A stretch of DNA of 64,000 nt from Siminovitchia acidinfaciens. GTDB taxonomy: Bacteria; Bacillota; Bacilli; Bacillales; Bacillaceae_C. The stretch lies in the NCBI RefSeq assembly GCF_003605385.1, contig NZ_QYTV02000005.1, positions 1-64,000 on the forward strand, given 5' to 3'. Positions 9,871 to 18,032 of this stretch are shown here, piece after piece; positions within the stretch are counted from its first letter, which is position 1, and every line of letters starts with the position of its first letter. The notes under the pieces were generated by a model. The model did no database searches. It saw nothing but the letters and a program-made list of their open reading frames with translations, and was not told where the DNA came from. The position numbers and the translations under genes are program-made.

Positions 9871-11043
9871 TTAAAACTCCCTTGTATATTCTTTATATTG
9901 ATTAATATTTTCTTCGATGGCATCCATACGATCGTGTCCGAAGTGTTCCAATACGGCAGCCGCCAATTCCCACGCAACCACCGACTCGGCAACAACACTG
10001 GCTGCCGGAACTGCACAACTGTCAGATCTTTCAATACTTGCCTTAAAAGGCTCCTTCGTATCGATGTCAACACTTTGCAGCGGTTTGTAAAGTGTCGGAA
10101 TCGGCTTCATAACCCCTCTTACTACAATCGGCATCCCGGTAGACATGCCGCCTTCCAGTCCTCCTGCATTGTTTGACCCTCTTGTGTATCCTTTTTCTTC
10201 ATCCCAAAGTATTTCATCATGGACCTGACTTCCCGGTTTATGTGCCGCTTCGAATCCTATGCCAATTTCAACACCTTTGAATGCGTTGATGCTCATTACA
10301 GCTCCCGCCAACTTGCTATCAAGCTTTCTGTCGTAATGCACATAGCTGCCAACACCGGCCGGCATTCCTTCAACCACAACTTCAACAATTCCGCCAATTG
10401 AGTCACCCTGCTCTTTTGCATCGTCAATGGCACGCATCATTTTTTCCGCAGCTGTTTCATCCAGGCAGCGAACAGGTGATGCTTCCGATCTTTCCTTCAA
10501 TTCATCAATCGTTCCATACTCGGCATTTTCGGCACGGATCCCCCCTATTTCCAAAACATGTCCGGCGACTTTAATACCCAGCTGTGCAAGGATAATCCTC
10601 GCAACTGCCCCCGCAGCAACTCTCACTGTCGTTTCCCGTGCAGATGAACGCTCGAGTACGTTTCTCATATCTCTATGTCCGTATTTTAAAGCTCCATTCA
10701 GATCAGCATGCCCTGGACGCGGACGCGTTAGCTGCCTTTTTACTTCTTGTTCTTCTGCCTCATCAAGCGGTTCAGCCCCCATAATTTTCGTCCAGTGTTT
10801 GAAATCTCGATTTTCAACTACAAGTGTAATTGGAGATCCGAGAGTTTTCCCATGACGCACACCGCTTAAAATTTGAACTTCATCTTTTTCTATCTGCATC
10901 CTTCTACCACGGCCATAGCCTTTTTGGCGTCGGGATAATTGTTCGTTGATCATTTCCGCAGTCAGCGTCAACCCCGCGGGTACTCCTTCTAAAATAGCGG
11001 TCAACTGTGGACCGTGTGATTCTCCAGCTGTTAGATATCTCAT
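9871..11043 (-). CDS. aroC: Chorismate synthase (aroF in B. subtilis naming)
   Basis: About 390 residues. It catalyses the flavin-dependent conversion of EPSP to chorismate. Recognisable segments are [11 protein letters not shown] at the start, [25 protein letters not shown] and [14 protein letters not shown], all conserved in chorismate synthases. The ATG at 11043 is 8 bases after GGAGGG and is preferred over a TTG at 11049. It is the first gene after the T-box leader at 11085-11330, so tyrosine availability controls the whole aroC-hisC-tyrA-aroA run. Confidence 0.96.
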   Translation of the reverse strand: MRYLTAGESHGPQLTAILEGVPAGLTLTAEMINEQLSRRQKGYGRGRRMQIEKDEVQILSGVRHGKTLGSPITLVVENRDFKHWTKIMGAEPLDEAEEQEVKRQLTRPRPGHADLNGALKYGHRDMRNVLERSSARETTVRVAAGAVARIILAQLGIKVAGHVLEIGGIRAENAEYGTIDELKERSEASPVRCLDETAAEKMMRAIDDAKEQGDSIGGIVEVVVEGMPAGVGSYVHYDRKLDSKLAGAVMSINAFKGVEIGIGFEAAHKPGSQVHDEILWDEEKGYTRGSNNAGGLEGGMSTGMPIVVRGVMKPIPTLYKPLQSVDIDTKEPFKASIERSDSCAVPAASVVAESVVAWELAAAVLEHFGHDRMDAIEENINQYKEYTREF

Positions 11044-11084
11044 TTGCAATGCCCTCCAATAGTTTGAATCTATTCTATAAAAAT

Positions 11085-11114
11085 AAAAAAACGCCCCTGC
11101 ATATAGCAGGGACG
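11085..11114 (-). terminator. Intrinsic terminator of the T-box leader
   Basis: On the minus strand GTCCCTGC and GCAGGGGC form the stem, followed by a run of seven T. The upstream arm competes with the T-box antiterminator helix. Confidence 0.88.
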
Positions 11115-11330
11115 ATTATTTATCGCGGTACCACCCTCATTGCGGAAATACACTTTCCGCCTCTCAAACAGATAACGGCTGCTACCGTCTTTTCATACTG
11201 GCTTGAACCCAGTCAAGCGTTCCTAAAAGAAGCTCAAGGAAGTAATTCGCAATTCATCTTTGTGCTGATTTTCACCCACCATCAGCTCTCTGGAAAACAG
11301 GGAGATGAACACTACTTTGTCCTGTCATGG
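11085..11330 (-). promoter_or_regulatory. Tyrosine-specific T-box riboswitch upstream of aroC-hisC-tyrA-aroA
   Basis: Read on the minus strand this leader has all the T-box landmarks in order. Stem I begins with GACAGGACAAAGTAG. The distal loop contains GCTGATGGTGGGTG followed by AATCAGC. The specifier side reads GAATTACTTCCTTGAGC, which aligns with the GAAAGGCATTCTTGAGC of the Geobacillus glyQS T-box and so places the codon as TAC (positions 11244-11242), tyrosine. The antiterminator AGGGTGGTACCGCG lies at 11124-11137, and its UGGU can pair with an ACCA tRNA end, as in tRNA-Tyr. A terminator follows at about 11085-11114. Uncharged tRNA-Tyr should turn the operon on. Confidence 0.94.
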
Positions 11331-11356
11331 CTATTTTCAAAGTTATTTAACATTAA

Positions 11357-11385
11357 TTTTTACCACATAAAGTTTTGCTTGTAAA
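11357..11385 (-). promoter_or_regulatory. Candidate sigma-A promoter of the T-box/aroC operon
   Basis: On the minus strand TTTACA (11385-11380) and TAAAAA (11362-11357) are separated by 17 bases. They lie about 30 bases before the start of T-box stem I, the expected position for the leader transcript. Confidence 0.55.
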
Positions 11386-11497
11386 GCCAATTTATACATT
11401 TTCACCGTTAATGAAAAAAATTGTTCATATTTACCGGCTATTGCATTTTAGCGTCGGTGCTATAATTAAAAATAGGCAAACAATTTAAAAAATGCAC

Positions 11498-11526
11498 TTG
11501 ACAAGAAATCAAATACAGTTTAATGT
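11498..11526 (+). promoter_or_regulatory. Candidate sigma-A promoter of the DAHP synthase gene
   Basis: A perfect -35 box TTGACA (11498-11503) is separated by 17 bases from TAATGT (11521-11526). It reads toward the DAHP synthase gene and leaves a leader of about 110 bases. An upstream-facing promoter for the T-box operon lies about 110 bases away on the other strand. Confidence 0.65.
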
Positions 11527-11645
11527 GTTGAGCTATCAATAAAAATTATAACACACATGCTTTACAGCGTTGAAGTCCTAAAGTCGTTTTTTTAAAAAAA
11601 CTTCAATTGCCGTGCTGCTGTGAATAAATCAGGGAGGGCTTATCG

Positions 11646-12734
11646 TTGTCAGAACTAGAAGCTTTACGTTCTCAAATCGAAAAAACCACATTGCAAATTT
11701 TGGAACTGTTGAACGAAAGAGGCCAAATCGCTCAAGAAATCGGCAAAATGAAAGAAATGCAGGGCGTGAAACGCTTTGATCCTGTACAAGAGCGGAAGCT
11801 TTTGAATATGATTGCGGATCACAACGAGGGCCCATTCACTACATCTACAGTACAACACATTTTCAAACAAATCTTCAAAGCAAGCTTGGAATTGCAGGAA
11901 GATGACCATCGTCAAGCATTGCTAGTATCTAGAAAGAAAAAGCCGGATGATACGATTGTATCGATCAATGGTGAAAACCTCGGGGATGGAAAAGCTCATT
12001 TCATCATGGGACCTTGTGCCGTTGAAAGCTACGACCAAGTAAAAGCTGTTGCCCAGGCATTAAAGGCTCAAGGATTAAAACTCTTACGTGGTGGAGCTTT
12101 CAAACCAAGAACTTCACCATACGATTTCCAAGGCTTGGGATTGGATGGCCTTAAGATTTTAAGGCAGGTGGCCGATGAAGAAGGCTTGGCTGTAGTCAGC
12201 GAAATCCTCAACCCTTATGACATGGAAGCGGCACTTGATTATGTCGATGTCATTCAAATCGGCGCCCGCAACATGCAAAACTTCGAATTATTGAAAGTTG
12301 CCGGTGCAGTCCGCAAACCTGTCTTATTAAAACGAGGTCTTTCTGCAACAATTGAAGAGTTCATGTATGCTGCCGAATACATTCACGCACAAGGAAATGA
12401 TCAGATCATCCTTTGTGAAAGAGGAATTCGCACTTACGAAAAAGCGACAAGGAATACACTAGACATTTCCGCTGTTCCAATCTTGAAGAAAGAAACACAT
12501 TTGCCGGTTGTAGTTGACGTTACACATTCAACAGGCCGTAAGGATCTTCTCCTTCCTGCTACAAGAGCTGCAATTGCCATCGGTGCAGATGCTGTCATGG
12601 CAGAGGTCCATCCTGATCCTGCAGTGGCACTCTCAGATTCCGCACAGCAAATGGACATTGACCAATTCAATGATTACATGAAAGAAGTAAAAGCATTTGC
12701 AGGCAAAATCGAAAAAGAACCTGCGAACGTTTAG
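11646..12734 (+). CDS. aroA(G): Bifunctional chorismate mutase / 3-deoxy-7-phosphoheptulonate synthase
   Basis: A 362-residue fusion like the 358-residue B. subtilis AroA(G). An AroQ-type helical chorismate mutase domain occupies about residues 1-90. The DAHP synthase barrel follows, with GPCAVES near residue 121, [12 protein letters not shown], and CERGIRTYE. The mutase domain also serves as the sensor for feedback inhibition by chorismate or prephenate in this family. The start is TTG at 11646 after AGGGAGGGCTTATCG. It stands alone and diverges from the shikimate operon; the ccpA gene that follows it in B. subtilis is not here. Confidence 0.95.
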   Translation: MSELEALRSQIEKTTLQILELLNERGQIAQEIGKMKEMQGVKRFDPVQERKLLNMIADHNEGPFTTSTVQHIFKQIFKASLELQEDDHRQALLVSRKKKPDDTIVSINGENLGDGKAHFIMGPCAVESYDQVKAVAQALKAQGLKLLRGGAFKPRTSPYDFQGLGLDGLKILRQVADEEGLAVVSEILNPYDMEAALDYVDVIQIGARNMQNFELLKVAGAVRKPVLLKRGLSATIEEFMYAAEYIHAQGNDQIILCERGIRTYEKATRNTLDISAVPILKKETHLPVVVDVTHSTGRKDLLLPATRAAIAIGADAVMAEVHPDPAVALSDSAQQMDIDQFNDYMKEVKAFAGKIEKEPANV

Positions 12735-12745
12735 AATAAAAATCC

Positions 12746-12790
12746 AGGCCGTCCAGAAAATCATTTTTCAGTGATTTTCTGGACGGCCTT
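12746..12790 (+). terminator. Terminator after the DAHP synthase gene
   Basis: A stem of 18 perfect base pairs (AGGCCGTCCAGAAAATCA and its complement) closes a short loop and is followed by a weak TTTCTC. It lies 11 bases after the stop codon. Confidence 0.85.
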
Positions 12791-12894
12791 TCTCAATAAC
12801 ACTTATTTTTTTGTGGAAAAATCCCCACCAATGTCCAAATGAAATAACAAATGTTTTCTCCCATTCAGATTGATGGAGTAAGCTATCTGCCTTT

Positions 12895-13782
12895 TTATGC
12901 AGCTAACCTTCCACTCTTCTTTCTCTCATAACTTATGACCAAAATGGATGATACAATTATGAGAGCTCCTGCCAGTTGTCCCCCATTAAGCTGTTCGCGA
13001 AAAAGAATCATGCCGATCATTGCAGCGGCAACCGGCTCGACAGTCGCCAAAATGGAAGCCGTACTCGTTTCAACTTTATTTAACCCGTATGTGTAGAGCA
13101 AATAGGCGAATACTGTCGGTAACAAGCCTAACCCTGTCATATATAGCCAGCCTTCGAGCGGCATTCCAGCAGCCTTTTTCCAAAATGGAAAAAAAGGTAG
13201 CAGACAAATGGACGCTATTAAAAAAGTATAAAGAGTAATAGTCATTGAGCTGTAATTTCTTAAAGCCACTTTTCCAAAAATACTGTATAGCGCATACCCT
13301 AATCCTGAACATAAACCTATCAGGAATCCAACCACAGTCCAATTTCCGGTACTGCTGTCACCAGACAGAGCAATAACAGCACATCCTGTCACTGTCATCA
13401 AAACTGCAGCCCCCTTTTGCCCTGTCAGTTTCTCTTTTAAAAAGACGGCTGAAAAGACAGCAACAAACGCCGGCCCGGTATAAAGCAGCATGACCGCAAT
13501 TGAAATGGACATCATATTCATCGCGGTAAAATATGCCCAATTAAAAAACACAATACTAAAAAGCCCCGTACCGATAAAATACCATATATGCCTTAATTGT
13601 ATTGTTAATTGGTTCATTGAAGCTGTGGCCATAGCAATTGGAATAAGACAAATGAATGCACCGGTCACGCGAATTGTCACGATTTCCATTTCCGTAAAAC
13701 CATAAAAAGTCAGCTTCTTTACAAAAATCGCAAGGGTCCCCCATAATAATGCGCCTGCAATGACAGCAAACCTGGCTAACAT
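12895..13782 (-). CDS. EamA/DMT-family inner membrane transporter
   Basis: A 295-residue protein with ten hydrophobic segments in two repeated halves, the layout of drug/metabolite transporters. The first half begins LARFAVIAGALLWGTLAIF. The second includes GLGLLPTVFAYLLYTYGL and ASILATVEPVAAAMIGMI, typical EamA signatures. The ATG at 13782 follows AAAGGGGATTG. The substrate cannot be inferred; amino acid or metabolite export is common for the family. A foldback repeat begins about 45 bases upstream, leaving little room for an ordinary promoter. Confidence 0.88.
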   Translation of the reverse strand: MLARFAVIAGALLWGTLAIFVKKLTFYGFTEMEIVTIRVTGAFICLIPIAMATASMNQLTIQLRHIWYFIGTGLFSIVFFNWAYFTAMNMMSISIAVMLLYTGPAFVAVFSAVFLKEKLTGQKGAAVLMTVTGCAVIALSGDSSTGNWTVVGFLIGLCSGLGYALYSIFGKVALRNYSSMTITLYTFLIASICLLPFFPFWKKAAGMPLEGWLYMTGLGLLPTVFAYLLYTYGLNKVETSTASILATVEPVAAAMIGMILFREQLNGGQLAGALIIVSSILVISYERKKSGRLAA

Positions 13783-13825
13783 TTTTCAATCCCCTTTTCC
13801 ATATGGCAATCAGACCAAGAACAAA

Positions 13826-14315
13826 TGTGCAAGAGCCTGTTTATCGACGTACAGACTGAGCTGAAATGCGGAAGCCGGCAGCTTAGGGGCGGCAAGCGCT
13901 GGCAGGCTCAGAACGCGACATCCTGGCGTCGGAGGGCAAGCCAGTGAAGGCGTTCTTTGACTTCATTGGCTTGACCGAAGCGACCTTGAGCCCCTACCGG
14001 CTGTAGGTAGACAGCCGAAATGCGGAAACGCCTTGATCAGCCCCGACAGGCAGAAGACAATTCCCGAGGAGGCAGTACTTCAGCCACCATAGGGAAGCTA
14101 CTGACTTCAATCACATCATGTGTAACTTCCTTGAGTTGTTTCGCGCAGCTATGCGACGAGCTTAACAGACTTCTTCGAATAAGCTGCGTGCGACTTTGCT
14201 ATAATGTTCGCTATACTTCCTCGAGTAGGCCGCTAGAGGCGCGAAGGTTGCTAGTGGATAGGCGCTGGACGCTTTAAAACGCCACATCCTTAGCGCCAGA
14301 GCTGGACATAGCATT
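13826..14315 (+). repeat. Foldback intergenic repeat, long form (copy 1)
   Basis: This segment is GC-richer than its surroundings and shares modules with other intergenic spaces in the window: GACGTACAGACTGAG, AAATGCGGAAACGCC, AATTCCCGAGGAGGCAG, CAATCACATCATGTG, GACGAGCTTAACAGACTTC and a terminal GAGCTGGACAT. It fills most of the 660-base gap between the transporter gene and ypwA. No coding potential is credible. Confidence 0.75.
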
Positions 14316-14372
14316 TTTCGATTAACGAGTTATCTTCAAGTATAGAATTTTAAAGTTTCCTAAACGATAGAT

Positions 14373-14398
14373 AAGGATGGCCAAAAGCCATCCTTTTT
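14373..14398. terminator. Hairpin downstream of ypwA
   Basis: AAGGATGGCC and GGCCATCCTT-like arms close a four-base loop. The T run is on the plus strand (CCTTTTTAC), but the only gene ending nearby is ypwA on the minus strand, so it may act in either direction. Confidence 0.5.
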
Positions 14399-14441
14399 AC
14401 TATTTTAAAAAAGTAATATAAACAGCCGCCAATCCCTATTT

Positions 14442-15959
14442 CTATATTTCACTATTAAGATTATAAAGGGATGAGTATTTTTTAACAAGGTAATCGGTTA
14501 AGTATTTAGCGGATAACCCTTCCCCTGTAGCTTCCTTAATCAACTCAAGCGGTTTTTTCGTTTTTCCAAAATGATGGATATGCTTGGTGAGCCATTCCTT
14601 TATGGGCTTAAGATTTCCAGTCTTTAACAGCCTATCATAGTCCGTTATATCCTTAATCATCGCGTTTTTAATCTGCGCGGCATACATATAGCCAAGTGCA
14701 TAAGAAGGAAAATATCCGAAATTACCGGCCGCCCAATGGACATCCTGCAATACACCTTCAGCATCGTTTCTTGGACGGATTCCCAAATACTGTTCATATT
14801 TGTCATTCCATATTTTCGGCAACTCTTCAACACTGATTTCGTTATTGAATAAACCTTTTTCAATTTCGTACCTAATGATAATATGCAGAGAATATGTAAG
14901 GTTATCGGATTCAATACGAATCAAAGAAGATTCTGCTTTATTGATCGCACGGTAAAATTCGTCTAGCGAGACATGGTCGAATTGACTGCCTGCGTACTCT
15001 TTCAAAACGTCAAAATTATATTCCCAAAAGGATCTGTCCCTCGCCAAAATGTTTTCATAAAATAATGATTGAGATTCGTGAATCCCCATTGATGTTCCAT
15101 TACATAAAGGCGTTCCAATCAACTGGCTCGAAATGTTTTGTTCATACAATGCGTGACCGCCTTCATGAATGGTTCCAAATACTGCCATTCTCCAATCATC
15201 ATCATAATATCTTGTTGTGATACGTACATCTCCAGGATTAAGGCCGGTTGCAAATGGATGAACGGTTTCATCCAGGCGTCCTGCATCAAAATCATAACCC
15301 ATCTGTTCCAAAACCTTCAGGCTAAAGTCTTTTTGTTTTGCCTTGGGAAATGGTTGATATAGGAATTCGGTTTCAGGATGGCTGCCATAATCCGAAATTT
15401 TACTGATCAAGGGGATGATGGCTTCTTTTAATATTTCAAATTCCTTATCTATCGTCTCTACTGTGACTTCGGGTTCGTACAAATCTAGCAAAGTATTATA
15501 CTTATTTCCCTTGTATCCCCAATACTCAATAAACTTTTTATTAAAATCAACCAGCCTTTGCAAGTACGGCTTGAACATACCAAAATCAGATTTTTCCCGG
15601 GCCTCTTCCCATATATTTTCCGCATGAGCTTGCAAGATCACATATTCTTTATATTCTTTCGGCGGAATTTTTTTATTCCGATCATATATCTTTTTACATT
15701 CTGCCAAGGTACTTTGCGTTATTTCCGCCAGTTCACCTTTATTTACGGATAAGTTTGCAATAAATGCTGCCATCTCTTCCGAGGTCGACATTTGAAAATA
15801 TTCATTGGATAAGACACCTATCACTTCGGATCGCTGTTTTACCCCTTTTTTCGGTGCGCCAGTCCGCATATCCCAATAGATAAGCTGAAGTGCCTCGTTA
15901 AACGCCTCCATCTTATTAACATACTCCATAAAAGCTGTTTCCGTATCATTCAATTGCAT
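14442..15959 (-). CDS. ypwA: Thermostable carboxypeptidase 1, M32 family (YpwA)
   Basis: A 505-residue M32 metallocarboxypeptidase, close to the 501-residue B. subtilis YpwA. The zinc motif HEXXH appears as TIHEGGHALYEQ near residue 267, followed by GIHESQSLFYEN, the conserved third-ligand region. Motifs IRPRNDAEGVLQDVHWAAG and GYFPSYALGYMYA are typical of M32. It removes C-terminal residues in the cytoplasm. The ATG at 15959 has AAGGAGGCGCTTAC upstream. Confidence 0.95.
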   Translation of the reverse strand: MQLNDTETAFMEYVNKMEAFNEALQLIYWDMRTGAPKKGVKQRSEVIGVLSNEYFQMSTSEEMAAFIANLSVNKGELAEITQSTLAECKKIYDRNKKIPPKEYKEYVILQAHAENIWEEAREKSDFGMFKPYLQRLVDFNKKFIEYWGYKGNKYNTLLDLYEPEVTVETIDKEFEILKEAIIPLISKISDYGSHPETEFLYQPFPKAKQKDFSLKVLEQMGYDFDAGRLDETVHPFATGLNPGDVRITTRYYDDDWRMAVFGTIHEGGHALYEQNISSQLIGTPLCNGTSMGIHESQSLFYENILARDRSFWEYNFDVLKEYAGSQFDHVSLDEFYRAINKAESSLIRIESDNLTYSLHIIIRYEIEKGLFNNEISVEELPKIWNDKYEQYLGIRPRNDAEGVLQDVHWAAGNFGYFPSYALGYMYAAQIKNAMIKDITDYDRLLKTGNLKPIKEWLTKHIHHFGKTKKPLELIKEATGEGLSAKYLTDYLVKKYSSLYNLNSEI

Positions 15960-16067
15960 GTAAGCGCCTCCTTATGTACGAATACATTAATCTTATACTA
16001 CCCCGATTCACTATTCCAGAAAAATATTGAGCAAATTAACAAAAGCAAGAGTGCTTCAATATTAGAA

Positions 16068-16096
16068 AACGCAAGTGTATCATCTACACTTGCGTT
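16068..16096. terminator. Bidirectional hairpin at the end of the small ORF
   Basis: AACGCAAGTGTA and its perfect complement TACACTTGCGTT enclose a short loop. It begins exactly at the stop codon of the 61-codon reading frame at 16096-16281. T-rich sequence on the outgoing minus side is modest. Confidence 0.6.
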
Positions 16097-16281
16097 CATT
16101 TCTGGGCAATATTCCTTTTATCCGATAAAACATGGTGAATGGCTTTATTTAGGCTTTGTTCTGCCTCCTGCAGACGTCTTTGGGCATTTTCGGGTATTTG
16201 TTCTTTACTGAGAATTTTATTGGAAGAATAGAGTGCATCTGATATTCTTTTGAAGTCTTTCATCAAATGAGGCATAATCAT
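16096..16281 (-). CDS. Small hypothetical protein of 61 residues
   Basis: I do not recognise a family. The frame starts with ATG at 16281, 6 bases after AAAGGATG, a good ribosome-binding site. The product is hydrophilic and predicted helical (ENAQRRLQEAEQSLNKAI), without a signal peptide or membrane segment. It has its own downstream hairpin at 16068-16096 and lies between ypwA and rnpB on their strand. The ribosome-binding site and hairpin make a real small gene more likely than chance, but there is no homology argument. Confidence 0.6.
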   Translation of the reverse strand: MIMPHLMKDFKRISDALYSSNKILSKEQIPENAQRRLQEAEQSLNKAIHHVLSDKRNIAQK

Positions 16282-16376
16282 TAATCACATCCTTTTTGAA
16301 AATTTATAGCTAAAGTATATTCTAAAAAACTGAATAATATTCCAAGTTGGAAGGGCTTTCATTAAAAAGAAAAATC

Positions 16377-16401
16377 AATGCCTTCCCATGAGGAAGGCAT
16401 T
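16377..16401 (-). terminator. Terminator downstream of rnpB
   Basis: AATGCCTTCC and GGAAGGCATT pair around a five-base loop. On the minus strand the hairpin is followed by GATTTTTCTTTTT. It lies about 20 bases beyond the mature end of RNase P RNA. Confidence 0.85.
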
Positions 16402-16417
16402 TTCTCGTTAATTTCAC

Positions 16418-16832
16418 CTATAAATAACATTCTGTAAGCCATGTTCTGTACCTTTGTACTGCGAACGATCATAGGACGATCTCGTACTCGGGCGGTAATC
16501 ATCTATCTGCAGGCACTCAGGCCTGCCTCTCGCCTCGTTCATTTCCGCGGAAAGAGTGCCTCTACCATAATTTGAGTTTCTCGCTCACGGGGTTTACCTC
16601 GTTCCACCTTTGCCGTTTCCGGCAAAGCTCCGTCACTGTGGCACTTTCAAGGTATTCGCATCATATCTTCAGAAGACTTAGATGCTTTCCCTGCCGTCAG
16701 CCGATATGCCGGCTGCCCTGGCTTATTGTTTCACCAGGCGTGATCACTACGGGCATCTCAGCACCGTGCGAGCATGGACTTTCCTCTGCCGCTTGCAAAA
16801 GCGCGCAGCGATTACCCAAATGTTATCTACTG
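16418..16832 (-). ncRNA. rnpB: RNase P RNA, Bacillus type B
   Basis: The minus strand carries the conserved blocks of B-type RNase P RNA in order: GGGTAATCGCTGCG, GAGGAAAGTCCATGCTCGCA, CGGTGCTGAGATGCCCGTAG, GGCTGACGGCAGGGAAAG, TTGAAAGTGCCACAGTGACG, GGTAAACCCCGTGAGCGAGA, AGATAGATGATTACCGCC, GAGTACGAGAT and CATGGCTTACAGAA. AACATT near the 5' end pairs with AATGTT near the 3' end to form P1. It processes tRNA precursors together with RnpA. It lies next to gpsB, as in B. subtilis. Confidence 0.97.
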
Positions 16833-16839
16833 AATGATT

Positions 16840-16868
16840 ATTATAATATGCAATAGCTTCAATTTCAA
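16840..16868 (-). promoter_or_regulatory. Strong sigma-A promoter of rnpB
   Basis: On the minus strand TTGAAA (16868-16863) and a perfect TATAAT (16845-16840) are 17 bases apart. The expected start, about 7 bases later, matches the 5' end of RNase P RNA. Confidence 0.85.
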
Positions 16869-16886
16869 GTAGCAATATTAGGAAGT

Positions 16887-17192
16887 TTATACATTTTCAT
16901 CAAGCTTACTTCCAAATACATGCTTTTCCAAATTTGAAAGCCGCTTTAAAATATCAAAGTTAGTCGTTCCAGCAGGCTGAACATGCTGGCGGCGTGAACT
17001 ATCTTCTAATTGTTTTTTCAACCTCATATTTTCCTGTTGCATTTCATCAATAATTGAGTGCATGGATTCGTAATCCTTTATAATCAAATCCAAAAATTTA
17101 TCTACCTCTTCTTGCTTATAACCACGAAAACCTGGTTTAAATTCTTTTTCCAAAATTTCTTTTGCAGTTAATTTCATTTTCTCAGCCAACAT
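16887..17192 (-). CDS. gpsB: Cell division protein GpsB
   Basis: A 101-residue DivIVA-like cytoplasmic adaptor that shuttles between the division septum and side wall and binds penicillin-binding protein 1. The start [19 protein letters not shown] and the following [12 protein letters not shown] match the N-terminal lipid-binding/PBP-binding domain. A coiled coil covers about residues 30-65. The C-terminal trimerising part contains [15 protein letters not shown]. The ATG at 17192 follows GAGGTGGTCTCGA; a longer frame to 17213 lacks support. Its client PonA is encoded in the same window. Confidence 0.96.
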   Translation of the reverse strand: MLAEKMKLTAKEILEKEFKPGFRGYKQEEVDKFLDLIIKDYESMHSIIDEMQQENMRLKKQLEDSSRRQHVQPAGTTNFDILKRLSNLEKHVFGSKLDENV

Positions 17193-17306
17193 TCGAGACC
17201 ACCTCAAATTCAAACGACATTAATATCATTCTTTCAAAATATTGGTTATTTGTCAATTTTACCCCTGAAATATTTAACCTGATTTATCGGCCCAAGTATG
17301 TATTGG

Positions 17307-17340
17307 AAACAAGGATGATCCATTTCATTCATCCTTGTTT
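17307..17340. terminator. Terminator after cotD
   Basis: AAACAAGGATGA and TCATCCTTGTTT form a 12-base-pair stem directly behind the cotD stop codon and before gpsB, separating the spore coat gene from the division gene. Confidence 0.8.
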
Positions 17341-17346
17341 CACTTT

Positions 17347-17712
17347 TTAATAAGGGAACATCGGTCCTCCCATTGGTCCCATTGGGCCAATACCTGGTCC
17401 TCCCATTGGTCCCATTGGGCCCATTGGACCCATTGGACCACCCGGTCCAGGTACTGGGCCAAATCCGGGACCTGGGCCAGGAGCAAATGATTGCGTATTC
17501 GTCACTTCATTCACCGTTGATTCAGTATGTGGGAAATAATGCTGATGATTATAGTTTATATGGTTGACATTAGTTGTATGTGTTGGATGGATTTCAGGTA
17601 CGATGTTGTTATAAAACTTATGGTTCACACAGCATTTAGTTGGATGAACAACAGCAGGGAGCACTTGTGTTCCGCAATCTATGCAACTCCCGCATCCGCA
17701 ATTTGCCATCAT
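17347..17712 (-). CDS. cotD: Inner spore coat protein CotD, with a collagen-like GPM tail
   Basis: A 121-residue protein whose N-terminal half (CGCGSCIDCGTQVLPAVVHP, then a stretch rich in His, Asn and Tyr) matches CotD of Bacillus spores. The C-terminal third is a low-complexity Gly-Pro-Met/Phe-Pro array (GPMGPMGPMGPMGG), unlike the shorter B. subtilis protein. The cysteine-rich start may allow cross-linking (inference). The ATG at 17712 follows AAAGGGGTAACGACATT. A weak sigma-K-like -10 (CATAGGTTG) lies upstream on the same strand. cotD also lies near gpsB in B. subtilis. Confidence 0.88.
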   Translation of the reverse strand: MMANCGCGSCIDCGTQVLPAVVHPTKCCVNHKFYNNIVPEIHPTHTTNVNHINYNHQHYFPHTESTVNEVTNTQSFAPGPGPGFGPVPGPGGPMGPMGPMGPMGGPGIGPMGPMGGPMFPY

Positions 17713-18032
17713 AATGTCGTTACCCCTTTCTCACCTATATTCTTTACACTTACAACCTATGTAAAATAACCATACATGTACTGATTCAAATACCTATTTT
17801 GTGTACGTTTATACTAAAAAACATTCATACAACAAACGACACCTACGAACAAATTGCGCTAATTAACGCTTTTTCAAGTCGAATGTTGCGCTTGCCCGGG
17901 AAATTATTTCAGATTATTTTTTCTTCAGTGAATCACTTTCAACATAATTGCGCTTGAACATATTATCAAACGAACTTTTTAATTTAGTCATTCATACTAT
18001 ACCATAAATTAACCATAGGAGGGAGTCCCGCA
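17713..18032. other. Divergent intergenic region between cotD and the Hsp20 gene
   Basis: AT-rich 320 bases holding the promoters of cotD (minus) and the Hsp20 gene (plus). On the minus strand an AC dinucleotide 16 bases before CATAGGTTG resembles a sigma-K promoter, which would fit late mother-cell expression of cotD. No gene or RNA structure is evident. Confidence 0.4.

Noticed and set aside
11236-11250. Alternative specifier codons TTA (Leu) or TTC (Phe) in the T-box
   Set aside because: Alignment of GAATTACTTCCTTGAGC with the known glyQS specifier region places TAC at the codon position; TAC also fits tyrA in the operon.
14020-14277. Plus-strand frame of 85 codons
   Set aside because: It lies entirely in a foldback repeat copy and is not kept open in other copies.
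16572-16856. Plus-strand frame of 94 codons
   Set aside because: It lies antisense to RNase P RNA, whose conserved blocks fully explain the sequence.
17350-17450. Short direct DNA repeats that might suggest a CRISPR-like array
   Set aside because: They are the GPM codons of cotD, with no spacers of constant length. No CRISPR array or cas gene was seen in the window.
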